The notes: generated by a model not told the origin, from the sequence alone. Positions 34,139 to 43,624 are shown, counted from the stretch's first letter. The stretch is DNA of 64,000 bases from Blautia luti (GCF_033096465.1 NZ_AP028156.1:2498501-2562500); one strand, 5' to 3'. Program-made: numbers and translations.

Positions 34139-35014
34139 TTAATCTATTACCATACTCCATTCATCCAAAAATCCTCCATTTTTTAGCTTATAGATATTTT
34201 TCCGTGTTTCTTCAGACAATATAGCCCATTCCCATGGTCTTGCATATCCTCTAGCATTACCAAAAATATTTAATTTTCTCATGTAAGTTACAATATCTCT
34301 TACACTCGAATATCTCCATGCAATATTTTGAAGCAAATCAAAAACACATACACCTACAGGAGTAAAAAATTCTTCTTTATTATCCGATGCTACATACCCA
34401 CTCATAACAAAATTTCCTTTTAACCCTTTAACGTTATCGTAGTTTGGTACAATCATTTTCTGAGATTTCCATACTCCTAAATCAGCAACACATATTATGT
34501 CTGGGATTTCTCTAGGGTGTGTAATATACTTTTTATTATATTCCCAGATAGCCTTTTCTATAATTTCTTTTGGATTTGAATTTTCTTTTTTCCCTTCATG
34601 CGAATGTGCTAATAATCCGTAATAAATTTTACTTTGTAAATCTTTTCTCGGAGTCCCATTCTCATTAAACGCTAGTTTCTCTATCTTCCTCGAATGTTCT
34701 ACAAATTCCTCAATATGTTTGCGTCTTAATGTAGTTTTACATTCAAAAGCAGCTACAACTCCTCCAGATAAGTATTCTTTACAATTTAACATATTTTTAG
34801 GATAATCTGGAGATAAAACAATTACATCTACTTGTGGACTTGTTTCTACCGAAGCGCTTAAAATTCTTCCCTTTATAACTATTTAAAAATAAGGCGTAAT
34901 CCATGATTCTAAAAGTTCTCTCCAGTTTTCTTCTTCCTGATTTCCTGCTGTTCCCGGATCTTCATTAACTCTTTTATAAATTCTTATATATTCATCAGAA
35001 ATATTATTGTTCAC
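34139..35014 (-). pseudogene. DUF6602-domain gene with an in-frame stop
   Basis: From a GTG at 35014 the frame encodes SDEYIRIYKRVNEDPGTAG... ESWITPYF, meets a TAA at 34883-34885, then continues in the same frame with RILSASVETSPQVDVIVLSP and the nuclease-like core VVAAFECKTTL to a stop at 34139. The core (Q-V-D...E-C-K) is the part expected to bind metal in DUF6602, a restriction-nuclease-like domain. All frame arithmetic agrees (292 codons). A 217-residue product from the internal ATG at 34792 lacks the first strand of the core. This is a true nonsense mutation or a base error in a T/A-rich run. Confidence 0.75.
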
Positions 35015-35017
35015 TCT

Positions 35018-35095
35018 TTAAAAATCAAACAAATCATGTGTCCAAGTGCTTATATTTTGTTTCTTACCTTTCTCTCCAAAATCTATTTTAGGCAT
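35018..35095 (-). CDS. Possible 25-residue leader peptide or gene remnant
   Basis: A short frame (MPKIDFGEKGKKQNISTW...) ends just 3 bases before the GTG of the DUF6602 gene. There is no clear ribosome site. A similar start (ATGCCCAAATAGATTT) recurs about 30 bases upstream, which suggests a small duplication. It may be the decayed end of another gene of the operon. Confidence 0.25.
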   Translation of the reverse strand: MPKIDFGEKGKKQNISTWTHDLFDF

Positions 35096-35266
35096 TTTTC
35101 ATATTCATAAATCTATTTGGGCATTAATATTCTGTCTTTAACCAATTTGTAACGGATTTTATCACACAATATATATATACAGACATTATCTTAAACAACT
35201 TACCATTTTAATCATCATATAATAACTGTACTTTTCTCATTCATAAATAGCTATATCACGTAGTAT

Positions 35267-35446
35267 CTAAGCATTTGCTTTCTTTATTACAATAAAGTTA
35301 ATTACCTCTGGCAATACTATACACATTTTACAGAATACGCCTTTTTCAACTAATAGACACACATAGTCTTCTTTCACATCCATTTTCGTATTTTTATATA
35401 ATTCGTGAAATATGGAATTCGTAGCATTGTGTTTATTCTTCATTTT
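35267..35446 (-). CDS. Hypothetical small protein
   Basis: A 59-residue frame from the ATG at 35446 (MKNKHNATNSIFHELYKNTK) to 35267. The frame is open upstream to a TTG at 35476. It follows the HNH-like gene by 20-50 bases in the same direction. No family is recognised, and the AT-rich setting makes chance open frames likely. Confidence 0.3.
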   Translation of the reverse strand, partial: KMKNKHNATNSIFHELYKNTKMDVKEDYVCLLVEKGVFCKMCIVLPEVINFIVIKKANA

Positions 35447-35496
35447 TATATGTATCGTATGTCCTCCATTAATCAAATGGTTAGATTCTTAATACT

Positions 35497-36363
35497 TCAA
35501 TACTTTTTACTTCTAATTTTATTAATATTTTCAACAGAATGTCTAGCAAGTTTCGAATCATCCATACATTTGTCTACTCCTAACATGAATACAGCTCCAT
35601 CTTCATCATCAGATATATTACATGGCCATGCAAATGGACGTAAATGTTTAGTTTCTGGAAAATAACAACTACTACAATCAACAGGCACTTCAATTATTTC
35701 ATTTATGTCTTTACTACATATACTAAATAAGTCAAATAATCCACATTTTTCCTTGTCAGTCGAAATTATATAAGCAACAGGAAATGCATTCATAATACTT
35801 ATTACCCCTTTGGGGAATTCATATTTATTATAATTTGGATAAACACAAATATCTCTCATTATAGCTATAGTAGAATACGGATAAGTCCAATATAATAACG
35901 ACATATTATAAGGTGGAAGTTCCTCTTCACAAAGAACATATTTTCTCAATTTATTTTCTGTTAAACATTCATTATCATAAAAATTTTTTGCTGCCAAAAT
36001 ATGTCCACAAATTGCCCTACATAATTTATTAACTTGAACAGATATTTTTATTACTGGTGGTAATATGATTGAAGACAGCATGATTCTTGCTACTTGATTA
36101 GTAAATTCTTCCAACGTCTTATCATAATTCGCTCCTAGTAATTTGTTATTACACTCTTCACATAATGATCGATATTTAATTCCATTCTGATAATTCTTTC
36201 CATAACTAGTTTCTCTTGGAATACCATCCATCCAAGAATTCGTCTTTATTGCATAATGATTATTACAGCATTTTGGAGGTACATGATCCCATGTTAATTG
36301 TCTTTGTTTCCCACATATATTGCAAAAATCATATTCTTTCCTTTTCTCTTTTCTATAATACAT
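35497..36363 (-). CDS. HNH-endonuclease-like zinc protein next to the reverse transcriptase
   Basis: A 288-residue protein. The N-terminal 75 residues form an HNH-like treble-clef: CNICGKQRQLTWDHVPPKCC (two Cys, the D-H pair) and later CEECNNKLLG (two Cys, then Asn). The remainder has further cysteines (C...CR..CG) and no known domain; it ends with a FAWPCN segment. HNH folds of this kind cut DNA or RNA. AGGAAGGAGAG lies upstream of the ATG. It follows the reverse transcriptase by 153 bases in the same direction, which suggests one system with an RT sensor and a nuclease effector. That link is inference. Confidence 0.7.
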   Translation of the reverse strand: MYYRKEKRKEYDFCNICGKQRQLTWDHVPPKCCNNHYAIKTNSWMDGIPRETSYGKNYQNGIKYRSLCEECNNKLLGANYDKTLEEFTNQVARIMLSSIILPPVIKISVQVNKLCRAICGHILAAKNFYDNECLTENKLRKYVLCEEELPPYNMSLLYWTYPYSTIAIMRDICVYPNYNKYEFPKGVISIMNAFPVAYIISTDKEKCGLFDLFSICSKDINEIIEVPVDCSSCYFPETKHLRPFAWPCNISDDEDGAVFMLGVDKCMDDSKLARHSVENINKIRSKKY

Positions 36364-36516
36364 AGCATAACTCTCCTTCCTAATTTATATCAAAACATTC
36401 AATTCACAAAATATCCAAAACTTTTTAATTCATTGGTTTATTAGCTAATCCTTTATAATGATTAAATACTTAATTTTTAATCTTATAACTTTAACCCCAT
36501 AAAATTAGTTAAATTA

Positions 36517-38214
36517 TCACTTTGCAAGATCTTTTAGCACATCTGGAAACAAAGTCGTTCCCAAAAAGTTTTGATAATTAAAACTATCTAACATCTTAAT
36601 TTTAAAGATTGGTAACCACCATTTTGAAAACATAATTCGACTTTTCCAATCATCTTCCCCTGTCTGTTCCTTATAGCCTCGACATATATATGCAACAACT
36701 GATCTATTTTTATTATTTCCTTGAATTATAAAATGACTTACAATAATCGGATTCGCATTAAAAAAACTAAACGCATCGATATACTTTGAAAATAAACTTA
36801 ATCTATCCATTTCATTCATATTTTCCGTCATTATATAATAATGCCATATCTGGATCAAACTATCAGAATAATGTATATCCACAAATTTTCTCTTTTCTTC
36901 TAGTTCTTCTAAGAGTTCCGCTTTATTAGAAACCATTTTTAAAATCTTATTCAAAATTTTGTATATATGACAGGCTAAGGTTTCTTCTTCAAATACCAAG
37001 GATAAAAAATAGTAAAACCACGAATCAATTTCATTAAATAATATTTTTTCTTCATTCATTCTATTTAAAAAACGTGTTAATAGCGTTTTTATCTGTCCGA
37101 TTCTTCCTGTCTCAAGTAAGTTGATTATATAACATTTAAAGTCAAAAAAATCCTCATATTTTAATTCTAAATTATCTACACTATTCAAATATTTAAATTT
37201 TTCAAATATCTCTACCTTTGATATCTTCATCCCTTGATTTTTTACTAACTTCCCTTTTTCTACTTTATTCCCATTAATTCTCAAACGATAGTTTGTCAAT
37301 ATTTTCTGCACACTAATAACCATACTATCCAATTCCTGCTGATCATCTGAATAAAACGTCATATCATCCACATAACGTACATATCCTATTTTTCTCTCAC
37401 CAATTGTTTTTCTAATATCATAATCTACACACAACATTAATAATTCAGCTCCAATATGCGATGAAAAATTTCCAGCTGGAACTCCCTTCGTCTGATTATC
37501 ATTAATTCTTTGATGAAATTTATCCATAAAATCATAATAATACTGCGGAACGTCTAAACTTTTATATGGTTCACGTTGTCCAATTCTCGCCAAATAATGT
37601 GTATATAAATTTGGAAAAAATGATTCTATATCCAACTTTATAAAATAAATTTTACTTTTCTGGTTCTTCTGAATCCTCATCTTACCTTCTTCCATTTTAA
37701 TCCAACTTGCAGTTTTATTATTTCCATTAACAAAAACACCCTCATCAATTTCTTCTACATCGTATTCCAAATCAATACTAAAACTTTCTCCTACAACAAG
37801 ATAAGAATTAGAACTACTAATATATTCTGAGTTTTCTTCATCCAAATACAGTTTTGCAAAAATATCGTCAAACACATATAATGAATTATAGATAAATGCA
37901 CAATAATGAATTAAATTTACCATTTGCATTTCTCGCAAAGATTTATTTCTTTTAAATGTATAATATGTAATAGGTTCTACTCCTGGTTTTCGTAAATATG
38001 ATGGAGAATCAATCCCCTTAAAGTCTATAATAAAACCATTATCATCTACTTTATAATAAGCATAGTCTCCTCGTCCTATTTTTTCCAAAACATTTCTCAT
38101 ATTGTGATAAATTCTCGTAATATCTATCAATTCTGGTAATTCAGAATACCACATTCCCTGTAACAAAGCTTCTACATTTGATTCAAAATTAGCATCATAG
38201 TATCCTATAGCCAT
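36517..38214 (-). CDS. Reverse transcriptase of the Abi/DRT (unknown-group) type
   Basis: A 565-residue reverse transcriptase. Motif A is FIKLDIESFFPNLYTH (D195), the motif before it carries QTKGVPAGNF (231-240), and the catalytic motif C is YVRYVDDMTFY (YVDD, 271-274). The N-Q-T-x-G-x-P-x-G pattern is that of abortive-infection and DRT reverse transcriptases. It differs from retrons and group II introns: there is no maturase, HNH or VTG motif. A roughly 300-residue helical C-terminal region follows, as in AbiK/AbiA/DRT proteins. AAAGG precedes the ATG. It is predicted to protect against phage, possibly by templated or untemplated DNA synthesis. Subtype cannot be assigned by eye. Confidence 0.82.
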   Translation of the reverse strand: MAIGYYDANFESNVEALLQGMWYSELPELIDITRIYHNMRNVLEKIGRGDYAYYKVDDNGFIIDFKGIDSPSYLRKPGVEPITYYTFKRNKSLREMQMVNLIHYCAFIYNSLYVFDDIFAKLYLDEENSEYISSSNSYLVVGESFSIDLEYDVEEIDEGVFVNGNNKTASWIKMEEGKMRIQKNQKSKIYFIKLDIESFFPNLYTHYLARIGQREPYKSLDVPQYYYDFMDKFHQRINDNQTKGVPAGNFSSHIGAELLMLCVDYDIRKTIGERKIGYVRYVDDMTFYSDDQQELDSMVISVQKILTNYRLRINGNKVEKGKLVKNQGMKISKVEIFEKFKYLNSVDNLELKYEDFFDFKCYIINLLETGRIGQIKTLLTRFLNRMNEEKILFNEIDSWFYYFLSLVFEEETLACHIYKILNKILKMVSNKAELLEELEEKRKFVDIHYSDSLIQIWHYYIMTENMNEMDRLSLFSKYIDAFSFFNANPIIVSHFIIQGNNKNRSVVAYICRGYKEQTGEDDWKSRIMFSKWWLPIFKIKMLDSFNYQNFLGTTLFPDVLKDLAK

Positions 38215-38465
38215 TATTTTATATTCCTTTCATTATAAGTAGCTTTTATTATATAGCATATTTTTTTCAACAATTAAAATAATACTGTAATTAAATGACT
38301 AAAAACTTAATATTTTTATCAATGAATAATTTTAGATTATCCACGTTGCAAAAAGTTTTCCATATTACTTGATTATCCAATAGCAATGTGAATCCTTCCA
38401 TATAATGTGAACCACTTTATCTCCTTCTTATATACATAATTTTCTGTTTCCATACGATGTCTCCA

Positions 38466-40961
38466 TCACTGTAAAAGAACTGTCATTTGTTCTTTATATC
38501 GTCTCTGATAATAATCCATTGCCCTATATTCAATTACATCTTTCATCTGCTGTGCTAATACTGGATTCTTTATAATTTCTTTCATTTGATCCCTTAATAC
38601 CAGCGCTGAATCCTCCTTTTTCACAAAGAAACCTTTTCCTGATTTCACTAAGAAGTTCACCGGCATATTGATAATCTTTTTAATATGATCTTTATCCGAA
38701 ATTTTGCAATACTGCTCATATGTAATCCCTGTATCCAGATCTTTCCAGTTTGTTCCTGTAGAAAAGAATTCTTTCCAGCTTGCCAGAAACTCTGTCTCTG
38801 TCACTTCCATTCTTACATCACCATGATTATAGAAAGCCATCAGTACTGGCATTTTATATACTTTGGTCATATTGGTGTTTTCCAGCAGTTTTACAAACTC
38901 TTTTCCTATTCCCTGGCAGAAACTTTTTTGTTCATCTGTTAGCTCATTTAATTCATTCAGGTATTCTAGATACTTCTTAAATGGATTTTCATTTGAATGT
39001 GTAATAGCCATCTGATAAACATCATCGTCCATATATGTAAATAAATCCATTCTGGATGGTTGTTTGCCTAGTAATTCTTTTACTCTGAAATATTCATTTC
39101 TAATCTGTTCTTTGATGGTCTGTTGTTTCTTGTCCATTTCTGCAAACAGGTCAATTAGTTTCATATCAAAGTCAACAAAACAATCATCAGGATAATTCGT
39201 TTTATCTGCTGGAGAATAGGTTTGTTTCTCTGCTTTACTTTTTCCTGTCAGTAAGTATCTGACTCTTCCTGCCTTTTCGTAATTGCCGATGAAGTCCAGG
39301 ACATTGAGATATTCTTTTCCTTTACTTCTCCGCAATCCTCTTCCAAGTTGCTGCAGGAATACTATTGGAGATTCCGTCGGACGGAGAAACATTACCATAT
39401 CTACAGAGGGAATATCTACGCCTTCGTTGAACATATCCACCGAAAAGACGACTTTGATTTTTCCACTTTCCAATTTCTCAATTGCTTCTGTTCTGTCCAT
39501 GGAGAATTCTCCATTTGCATTACTGTAAACTGCTGCTGATGGGATTCCTCTTCTGCTGAATTCCTTTGCCATTTCTTCTGCATGTTTTCTGGAACAGCAG
39601 AAGCCTAATGCCTGTTTTGATCCATATTTGCAGTAATATTTGTAAATCAGATCATGTCTGTAGGCGTTTCCTATGTATGTTTTGTTCAGTTCTTCTTCCA
39701 CATATTTTCCTCTGACTATATGCAGTTTGGTATAGTCTGTCTCGTCGTAGATTCCGTAATAGTGAAATGGAACCAGCATTCCTTTATTGATGCCATCTTT
39801 TAATGAAATCTCATAGGGCACATTATAATCGCAGATTTCATATATATTTTTGCCATCCATTCTTTCAGGTGTTGCTGTCAGTCCGAGAAGAAATTGGGGT
39901 TTAAAGTATTCTACGATTTTTCTATACTGATTATTGACTGCATGATGAAATTCATCAATCACTACGTAGTCGAAATAATCCGGTGCAAAATATTTTTCAT
40001 TCAGGTATTCTGATTTTCCGAGAGTTGCTACAGAAGCAAAGATAACGGATTTATCTGTGCATTTCTCATCTCCTGTAAAGAATCCATAATCCTCAGAATT
40101 TCTTACATTTCTAAAAGAATCTGCTGCCTGTTTCAGGATTTCTTCTCTGTGTGCAACAAACAAAACCTTTTCATATGATTTGGAATCAAATGCCGCCAGA
40201 TAAGTTTTTCCGATACCTGTTGCAGCATGGATGAGTGCTTTCTTTGCTCCTTCAGCTCTTGTATCTTCCAATGCACAGAGTGCTTCAATCTGTGCCCCTC
40301 TTGGTTCATACATTGTTTTAATTTTAGTATCTTCTGTATCCTGTTCAAAGTCATATTTATCAAGATCTTTTGCAACTGCAGGACGATGCCAGTTCTGGGA
40401 ATATCTCTTTAATTCTTTATCATCGATTATGATGGAATGGTTTTCAAACAAGTCTTCAAATGTATAAAAAAATTCAGCATAGTTTTCTGGATCTTTTTTG
40501 CTGCTAAAACGGTAGTTCCATTCTATTCCTGAAGTCAGTGCACTTCTTGAAATATTGGACGATCCAATGTAAAGTTCACTATGGTCTGCATAATGGAATA
40601 TGTAAGACTTTGGATGAAAAGAACGGCCTTTTTCGCAGTAAAATCTAAGATCAACTCTGTCACCGAGTTTTCTTTTAATCAGATATAGTGCAGACGGCTG
40701 GGTTATTCCGAGATAATTTCCTGTCAGGATTCGGATTTTGGCTCCGCGTTTCAGGGTGTTTTCCAGTTCCTGAAGAAGCATTTTTACTCCTGATTCCATA
40801 AGGAATGAAACAATGATATCAACGCTTTCTGCTTTCTTCATACTCTGGATTAACTGATAATATAATTGTCTTCTTTTATCAGGTCCGCCGGTCATGGCAT
40901 CTGTGGAATATTCATTTTCATATCCGATGTTCATTTTTTCTGCATAATTAAGTTCAGCCAT
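38466..40961 (-). CDS. Superfamily 2 helicase with N-terminal phospholipase-D-like domain
   Basis: An 831-residue protein. Residues about 45-180 are a PLD-like nuclease domain with an HPKS motif (H116, K118) and GSSN (133-136). The SF2 helicase core follows: Walker A AATGIGKT (246-253), Walker B DEFH (336-339), motif III GLTATP, and motifs V-VI in MFNEGVDIP and QQLGRGLRRSKG. The C-terminal part resembles DUF3427. Such enzymes remodel and possibly cut nucleic acids; some are in defence islands, others are chromosomal. Its start is overlapped by the methyltransferase end (31 bases), so both are coupled. Confidence 0.85.
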   Translation of the reverse strand: MAELNYAEKMNIGYENEYSTDAMTGGPDKRRQLYYQLIQSMKKAESVDIIVSFLMESGVKMLLQELENTLKRGAKIRILTGNYLGITQPSALYLIKRKLGDRVDLRFYCEKGRSFHPKSYIFHYADHSELYIGSSNISRSALTSGIEWNYRFSSKKDPENYAEFFYTFEDLFENHSIIIDDKELKRYSQNWHRPAVAKDLDKYDFEQDTEDTKIKTMYEPRGAQIEALCALEDTRAEGAKKALIHAATGIGKTYLAAFDSKSYEKVLFVAHREEILKQAADSFRNVRNSEDYGFFTGDEKCTDKSVIFASVATLGKSEYLNEKYFAPDYFDYVVIDEFHHAVNNQYRKIVEYFKPQFLLGLTATPERMDGKNIYEICDYNVPYEISLKDGINKGMLVPFHYYGIYDETDYTKLHIVRGKYVEEELNKTYIGNAYRHDLIYKYYCKYGSKQALGFCCSRKHAEEMAKEFSRRGIPSAAVYSNANGEFSMDRTEAIEKLESGKIKVVFSVDMFNEGVDIPSVDMVMFLRPTESPIVFLQQLGRGLRRSKGKEYLNVLDFIGNYEKAGRVRYLLTGKSKAEKQTYSPADKTNYPDDCFVDFDMKLIDLFAEMDKKQQTIKEQIRNEYFRVKELLGKQPSRMDLFTYMDDDVYQMAITHSNENPFKKYLEYLNELNELTDEQKSFCQGIGKEFVKLLENTNMTKVYKMPVLMAFYNHGDVRMEVTETEFLASWKEFFSTGTNWKDLDTGITYEQYCKISDKDHIKKIINMPVNFLVKSGKGFFVKKEDSALVLRDQMKEIIKNPVLAQQMKDVIEYRAMDYYQRRYKEQMTVLLQ

Positions 40962-41518
40962 TTTTCCTCACCTCTTCCCGGTCGGACATCTCCTGTGATC
41001 CAGTGTTCTTCTATTTGCAGATTGTGTATCTCCTGTACAAAATCCGCAAATGTGTCTATTGTAAAATCTGTAAAGTATCGTCCGTTTCGCTCTCCCTCAT
41101 ACTCTCCATATTTGAAAGAAGTATAAATCCGTCCACCAGGTTTCAACGCTGTGAGCATTTTCTTGAAAACCTCTTTTAGTTCTTTTTTCGGTAAATGAAG
41201 AATGGAAGCACAAGCCCATATGCCGTCGTATTTCTCATTCACTTTCAGTTCCTGAAACAGCATCTGTCTAACTTTGATTCCAGTATGTTTACTCGCAATC
41301 TGGCATAACTGTTCGGAACCGTCTATTGCCTCTACCAGATAGCCTTGGTCCAAAAAATATTTCGTGTCCCTTCCTGCGCCGCAACCAAAATCGAGTATAT
41401 ATGCTCCCGGATTAAGCTTTTGCAAAAATTTGTCCTGCATTTCTGTAAACTCTACGGAAACAGTTCCAGACGCAAAGGACTGTGCATTTTCGTTATAGTA
41501 ATTTAAAGTCTTATTCAT
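40931..41518 (-). CDS. Class I SAM-dependent methyltransferase
   Basis: A 195-residue methyltransferase of the Methyltransf_11/25 type with SAM motif I LDFGCGAGRDTKYF, acidic loop AIDGS and post-motif region LHLPKKEL. The substrate is unknown. The C-terminus overlaps the helicase start, and this pairing suggests that it modifies something the helicase handles (DNA, RNA or protein). The start at 41518 gives the usual family N-terminus (MNKTLNYYNENAQSF); an ATG at 41554 is possible. Confidence 0.8.
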   Translation of the reverse strand: MNKTLNYYNENAQSFASGTVSVEFTEMQDKFLQKLNPGAYILDFGCGAGRDTKYFLDQGYLVEAIDGSEQLCQIASKHTGIKVRQMLFQELKVNEKYDGIWACASILHLPKKELKEVFKKMLTALKPGGRIYTSFKYGEYEGERNGRYFTDFTIDTFADFVQEIHNLQIEEHWITGDVRPGRGEEKWLNLIMQKK

Positions 41519-41693
41519 TATTTTTATCCAATTTCCAAATGTCTCTTCAGACATTATTTCTCTTTTATATTCTTTACTGCCTAAGTCATCTGATAAAACT
41601 AACTACTTTACGTCATATTATACAATTTTTCGACATAAACGGCAACAATTTTCATTCGACATTACCTATTATATTCAATTCACTGTAATACAA

Positions 41694-41729
41694 AAAGAGA
41701 CATACCTTCTACCTCTGATATGTCCCTTT
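41694..41729 (-). terminator. Intrinsic terminator after the HD-domain gene
   Basis: AAAGAGACATA pairs with TATGTCCCTTT (one mismatch). On the minus strand the stem is followed by TTTTTG. Confidence 0.65.
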
Positions 41730-41772
41730 CTTTCTAAGCAATTTTTGTTACTTTATTATTCAGTTTTAATAT

Positions 41773-42375
41773 TTACGCTTCCGCGTCCATCTCCGCCTTA
41801 ATCTCATCCTCACAGTCTGCCATTGCCTGCAGTGTCATGGTGAGCAGTTTCTGCAGTTCCCAGCCGAGTTGTTCGGCGCCGCGTTCGATTACTTCTCGGG
41901 AGCATCCTGCGGCGAAGCCTTTGCTCTTGTATTTTTTCTTGAGAGATTTGAGTTCCATGTCTTTGGTGCTTTTGGATGGTCTCATGAGCGCAGCTGCCCA
42001 GATAAGGCCGGTGAGTTCGTCGGCGGCGAAGAGGACTTTTTCCATTTCGTGTTCCGGGGCTACGTCGAGGGTTGTGCCGCAGGCTATGGTGATGCCGTAG
42101 CCGTGGGATACGACTGCGTGGATCACGTCTTCGCCTACGCCGGCTTCGCGGAGCATTTCCGGGGCTTTGAGGCAGTGTTCTTCTGGGTAGAGTTCGAAGT
42201 CGATATCGTGGAGGAGTCCTACGGTTCCCCAGTATTCTGCATCTTCGCCATAGCCAAGTTCACTGGCATACCATTTCATTACTGCTTCTACAGTCAGAGC
42301 ATGCTGAATGTGGAAGGGATCCTTGTTGTATTTCTTTAATAATGTGAATGCCTCATCTCGTGTAATTGTTTTCAT
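41773..42375 (-). CDS. HD-domain hydrolase (HDIG-type)
   Basis: A 200-residue metal-dependent phosphohydrolase-like protein. Metal-site residues are visible in FHIQHALTV (H), GLLHDIDFE (HD), VSHGYG and ADELTGLI (D). Family members hydrolyse nucleotides or act as unspecific phosphatases. The start at 42375 is supported by AGGAG 11 bases upstream, lying within a longer open start at 42393. The middle of the gene is richer in G and C than its neighbours. Confidence 0.82.
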   Translation of the reverse strand: MKTITRDEAFTLLKKYNKDPFHIQHALTVEAVMKWYASELGYGEDAEYWGTVGLLHDIDFELYPEEHCLKAPEMLREAGVGEDVIHAVVSHGYGITIACGTTLDVAPEHEMEKVLFAADELTGLIWAAALMRPSKSTKDMELKSLKKKYKSKGFAAGCSREVIERGAEQLGWELQKLLTMTLQAMADCEDEIKAEMDAEA

Positions 42376-42420
42376 TATTTTGTCACTCCTCATATCTGAA
42401 TTGTCAGGCGGATAAAATAT

Positions 42421-42467
42421 CTGCTTTGCTGCTTGCTCATAACTGAATAACTGCTCTGCAGTTTATC
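42421..42467. repeat. Intergenic hairpin repeat, copy 1
   Basis: The core GAATAACTGCTCTGCAGTTTATC (42445-42467, 23 bases) matches 22 of 23 positions of 49925-49947. A CTGCTTTGCTG box 24 bases to the left is matched by CCGCTTTGCCG at 49900-49910. The last codons of the isochorismatase-like gene run into it. Confidence 0.7.
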
Positions 42468-42984
42468 TGTCAATCTGAATCTGGCATACTTCCATTGCTT
42501 TCAGTGCATTCTCATGGCTTTCCGGTGTTACGCCTGCGCAGCATTTAGCGTCTACGATAATCGGAACTTCCGGGAGAGATGCTTTTGCCAGAAGTGCATT
42601 GGAAATAACACAGATGTCTGTGCATAAACCTACGAATGTGATACTTTCGATTTCATTATCCTCATTCATTGCCACCAGTTCTCCTGCAAGGTCTGTGGAA
42701 CCAAAGGTTTCTTTATCAATAGGTTCTGTTTTTCTGAATGCATCTAATTCGCTTCGGATCTGCCATCCTTCAGTGTCACGGATACAGTGCGGTACAGGAA
42801 GCTTCTTTCCTTCCTGGGTGTCGAGATAATTAGTCTCGTGAGTGTCCCTGGTAAAAAGAACAACTCCATCAAAGTTTTTGATTTTCTCTTTTACACCAGG
42901 TACAATGGCAACTGCCTCTTTTGTTCCAAGAGCTCCGTCGATGAAGTCGTTCTGCATATCTACAACTACTAATACCTTCTGCAT
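42463..42984 (-). CDS. Isochorismatase-fold cysteine hydrolase, nicotinamidase-like
   Basis: A 173-residue hydrolase. The catalytic Asp lies in VVVDMQNDFIDGALG, a Lys/His metal region near KLPVPHC, and the nucleophile Cys is in GLCTDICVISNAL. The closest role is nicotinamidase (nicotinamide to nicotinate for NAD salvage), but other amide substrates are possible. The ATG at 42984 follows AGGGAAGG; the open frame to 43014 lacks this. It is monocistronic. Confidence 0.83.
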   Translation of the reverse strand: MQKVLVVVDMQNDFIDGALGTKEAVAIVPGVKEKIKNFDGVVLFTRDTHETNYLDTQEGKKLPVPHCIRDTEGWQIRSELDAFRKTEPIDKETFGSTDLAGELVAMNEDNEIESITFVGLCTDICVISNALLAKASLPEVPIIVDAKCCAGVTPESHENALKAMEVCQIQIDR

Positions 42985-43147
42985 ATTTCCTTCCCTTTCG
43001 TTCTTTCTGCACATTTTTTCAGATAATGCTATAAAATCTCTGGAAACGTGTGCTGTTATTATTTGTTATTACTATACAACAACAAAATATTTTTGTACAG
43101 GCAGAAGTGCCTGTTTTACTATAGCAATTCCATAAAATATCAATCAT

Positions 43148-43624
43148 CTATTTTTCAGTATATTTTTCAAATCTGTACTTCTGTTTAATATCTGGATATT
43201 TTTCTCTGTCTACTTCACTCATAAACATATCATAGGGTCTGGCACAGATTTTGAAGGGTGCGTAGAGTGCCTGGTAAATCATCAGTTTTTCACCATTTTC
43301 TGTGTGATGGGCTACTGCCAGGACTTTATAGAGATATTCGGAAGTATCCGGGGATACCCATTCTCTTTTGAAATGCTGTACAATGTCGCCTGCATGAATA
43401 TCGTGTTCCGGTGTTTCCAAAGTATTTTCATTTTCCGCACTGTCAGGTTCTTCTGGTTCTGTATTGAGTTCCATATACTCTTCTTTATCAAGGGAAACCG
43501 GGATTCCGGAGCGACCATTGATGTGGACACCACCATACCAGGTACCTGTGACCTCACAAATATCGCCTACTTCGTATTCCATGCTACAGTCATTATTTTT
43601 CTTTATGATTCTGATCTTTGCCAT
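43148..43624 (-). CDS. DUF1653-domain protein
   Basis: A 158-residue protein. The N-terminal 50 residues form a small beta domain (YEVGDICEVTGTWYGGVHIN), then an acidic linker rich in Glu, then the DUF1653 fold (HAGDIVQHFKREW; YQALYAPFKICARPYDMFMS). The function is unknown; DUF1653 is an SH3-like fold of unknown ligand. AAAGGAAAA precedes the ATG. Confidence 0.82.
   Translation of the reverse strand: MAKIRIIKKNNDCSMEYEVGDICEVTGTWYGGVHINGRSGIPVSLDKEEYMELNTEPEEPDSAENENTLETPEHDIHAGDIVQHFKREWVSPDTSEYLYKVLAVAHHTENGEKLMIYQALYAPFKICARPYDMFMSEVDREKYPDIKQKYRFEKYTEK

Noticed and set aside
36364-38465. Retron
   Set aside because: The RT motif pattern is Abi/DRT-like and I see no msr-msd-like inverted ends or a VTG motif.
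41830-42340. Long plus-strand frame opposite the HD-domain gene
   Set aside because: It mirrors a real gene with GC-rich codons and has no ribosome site or family features.
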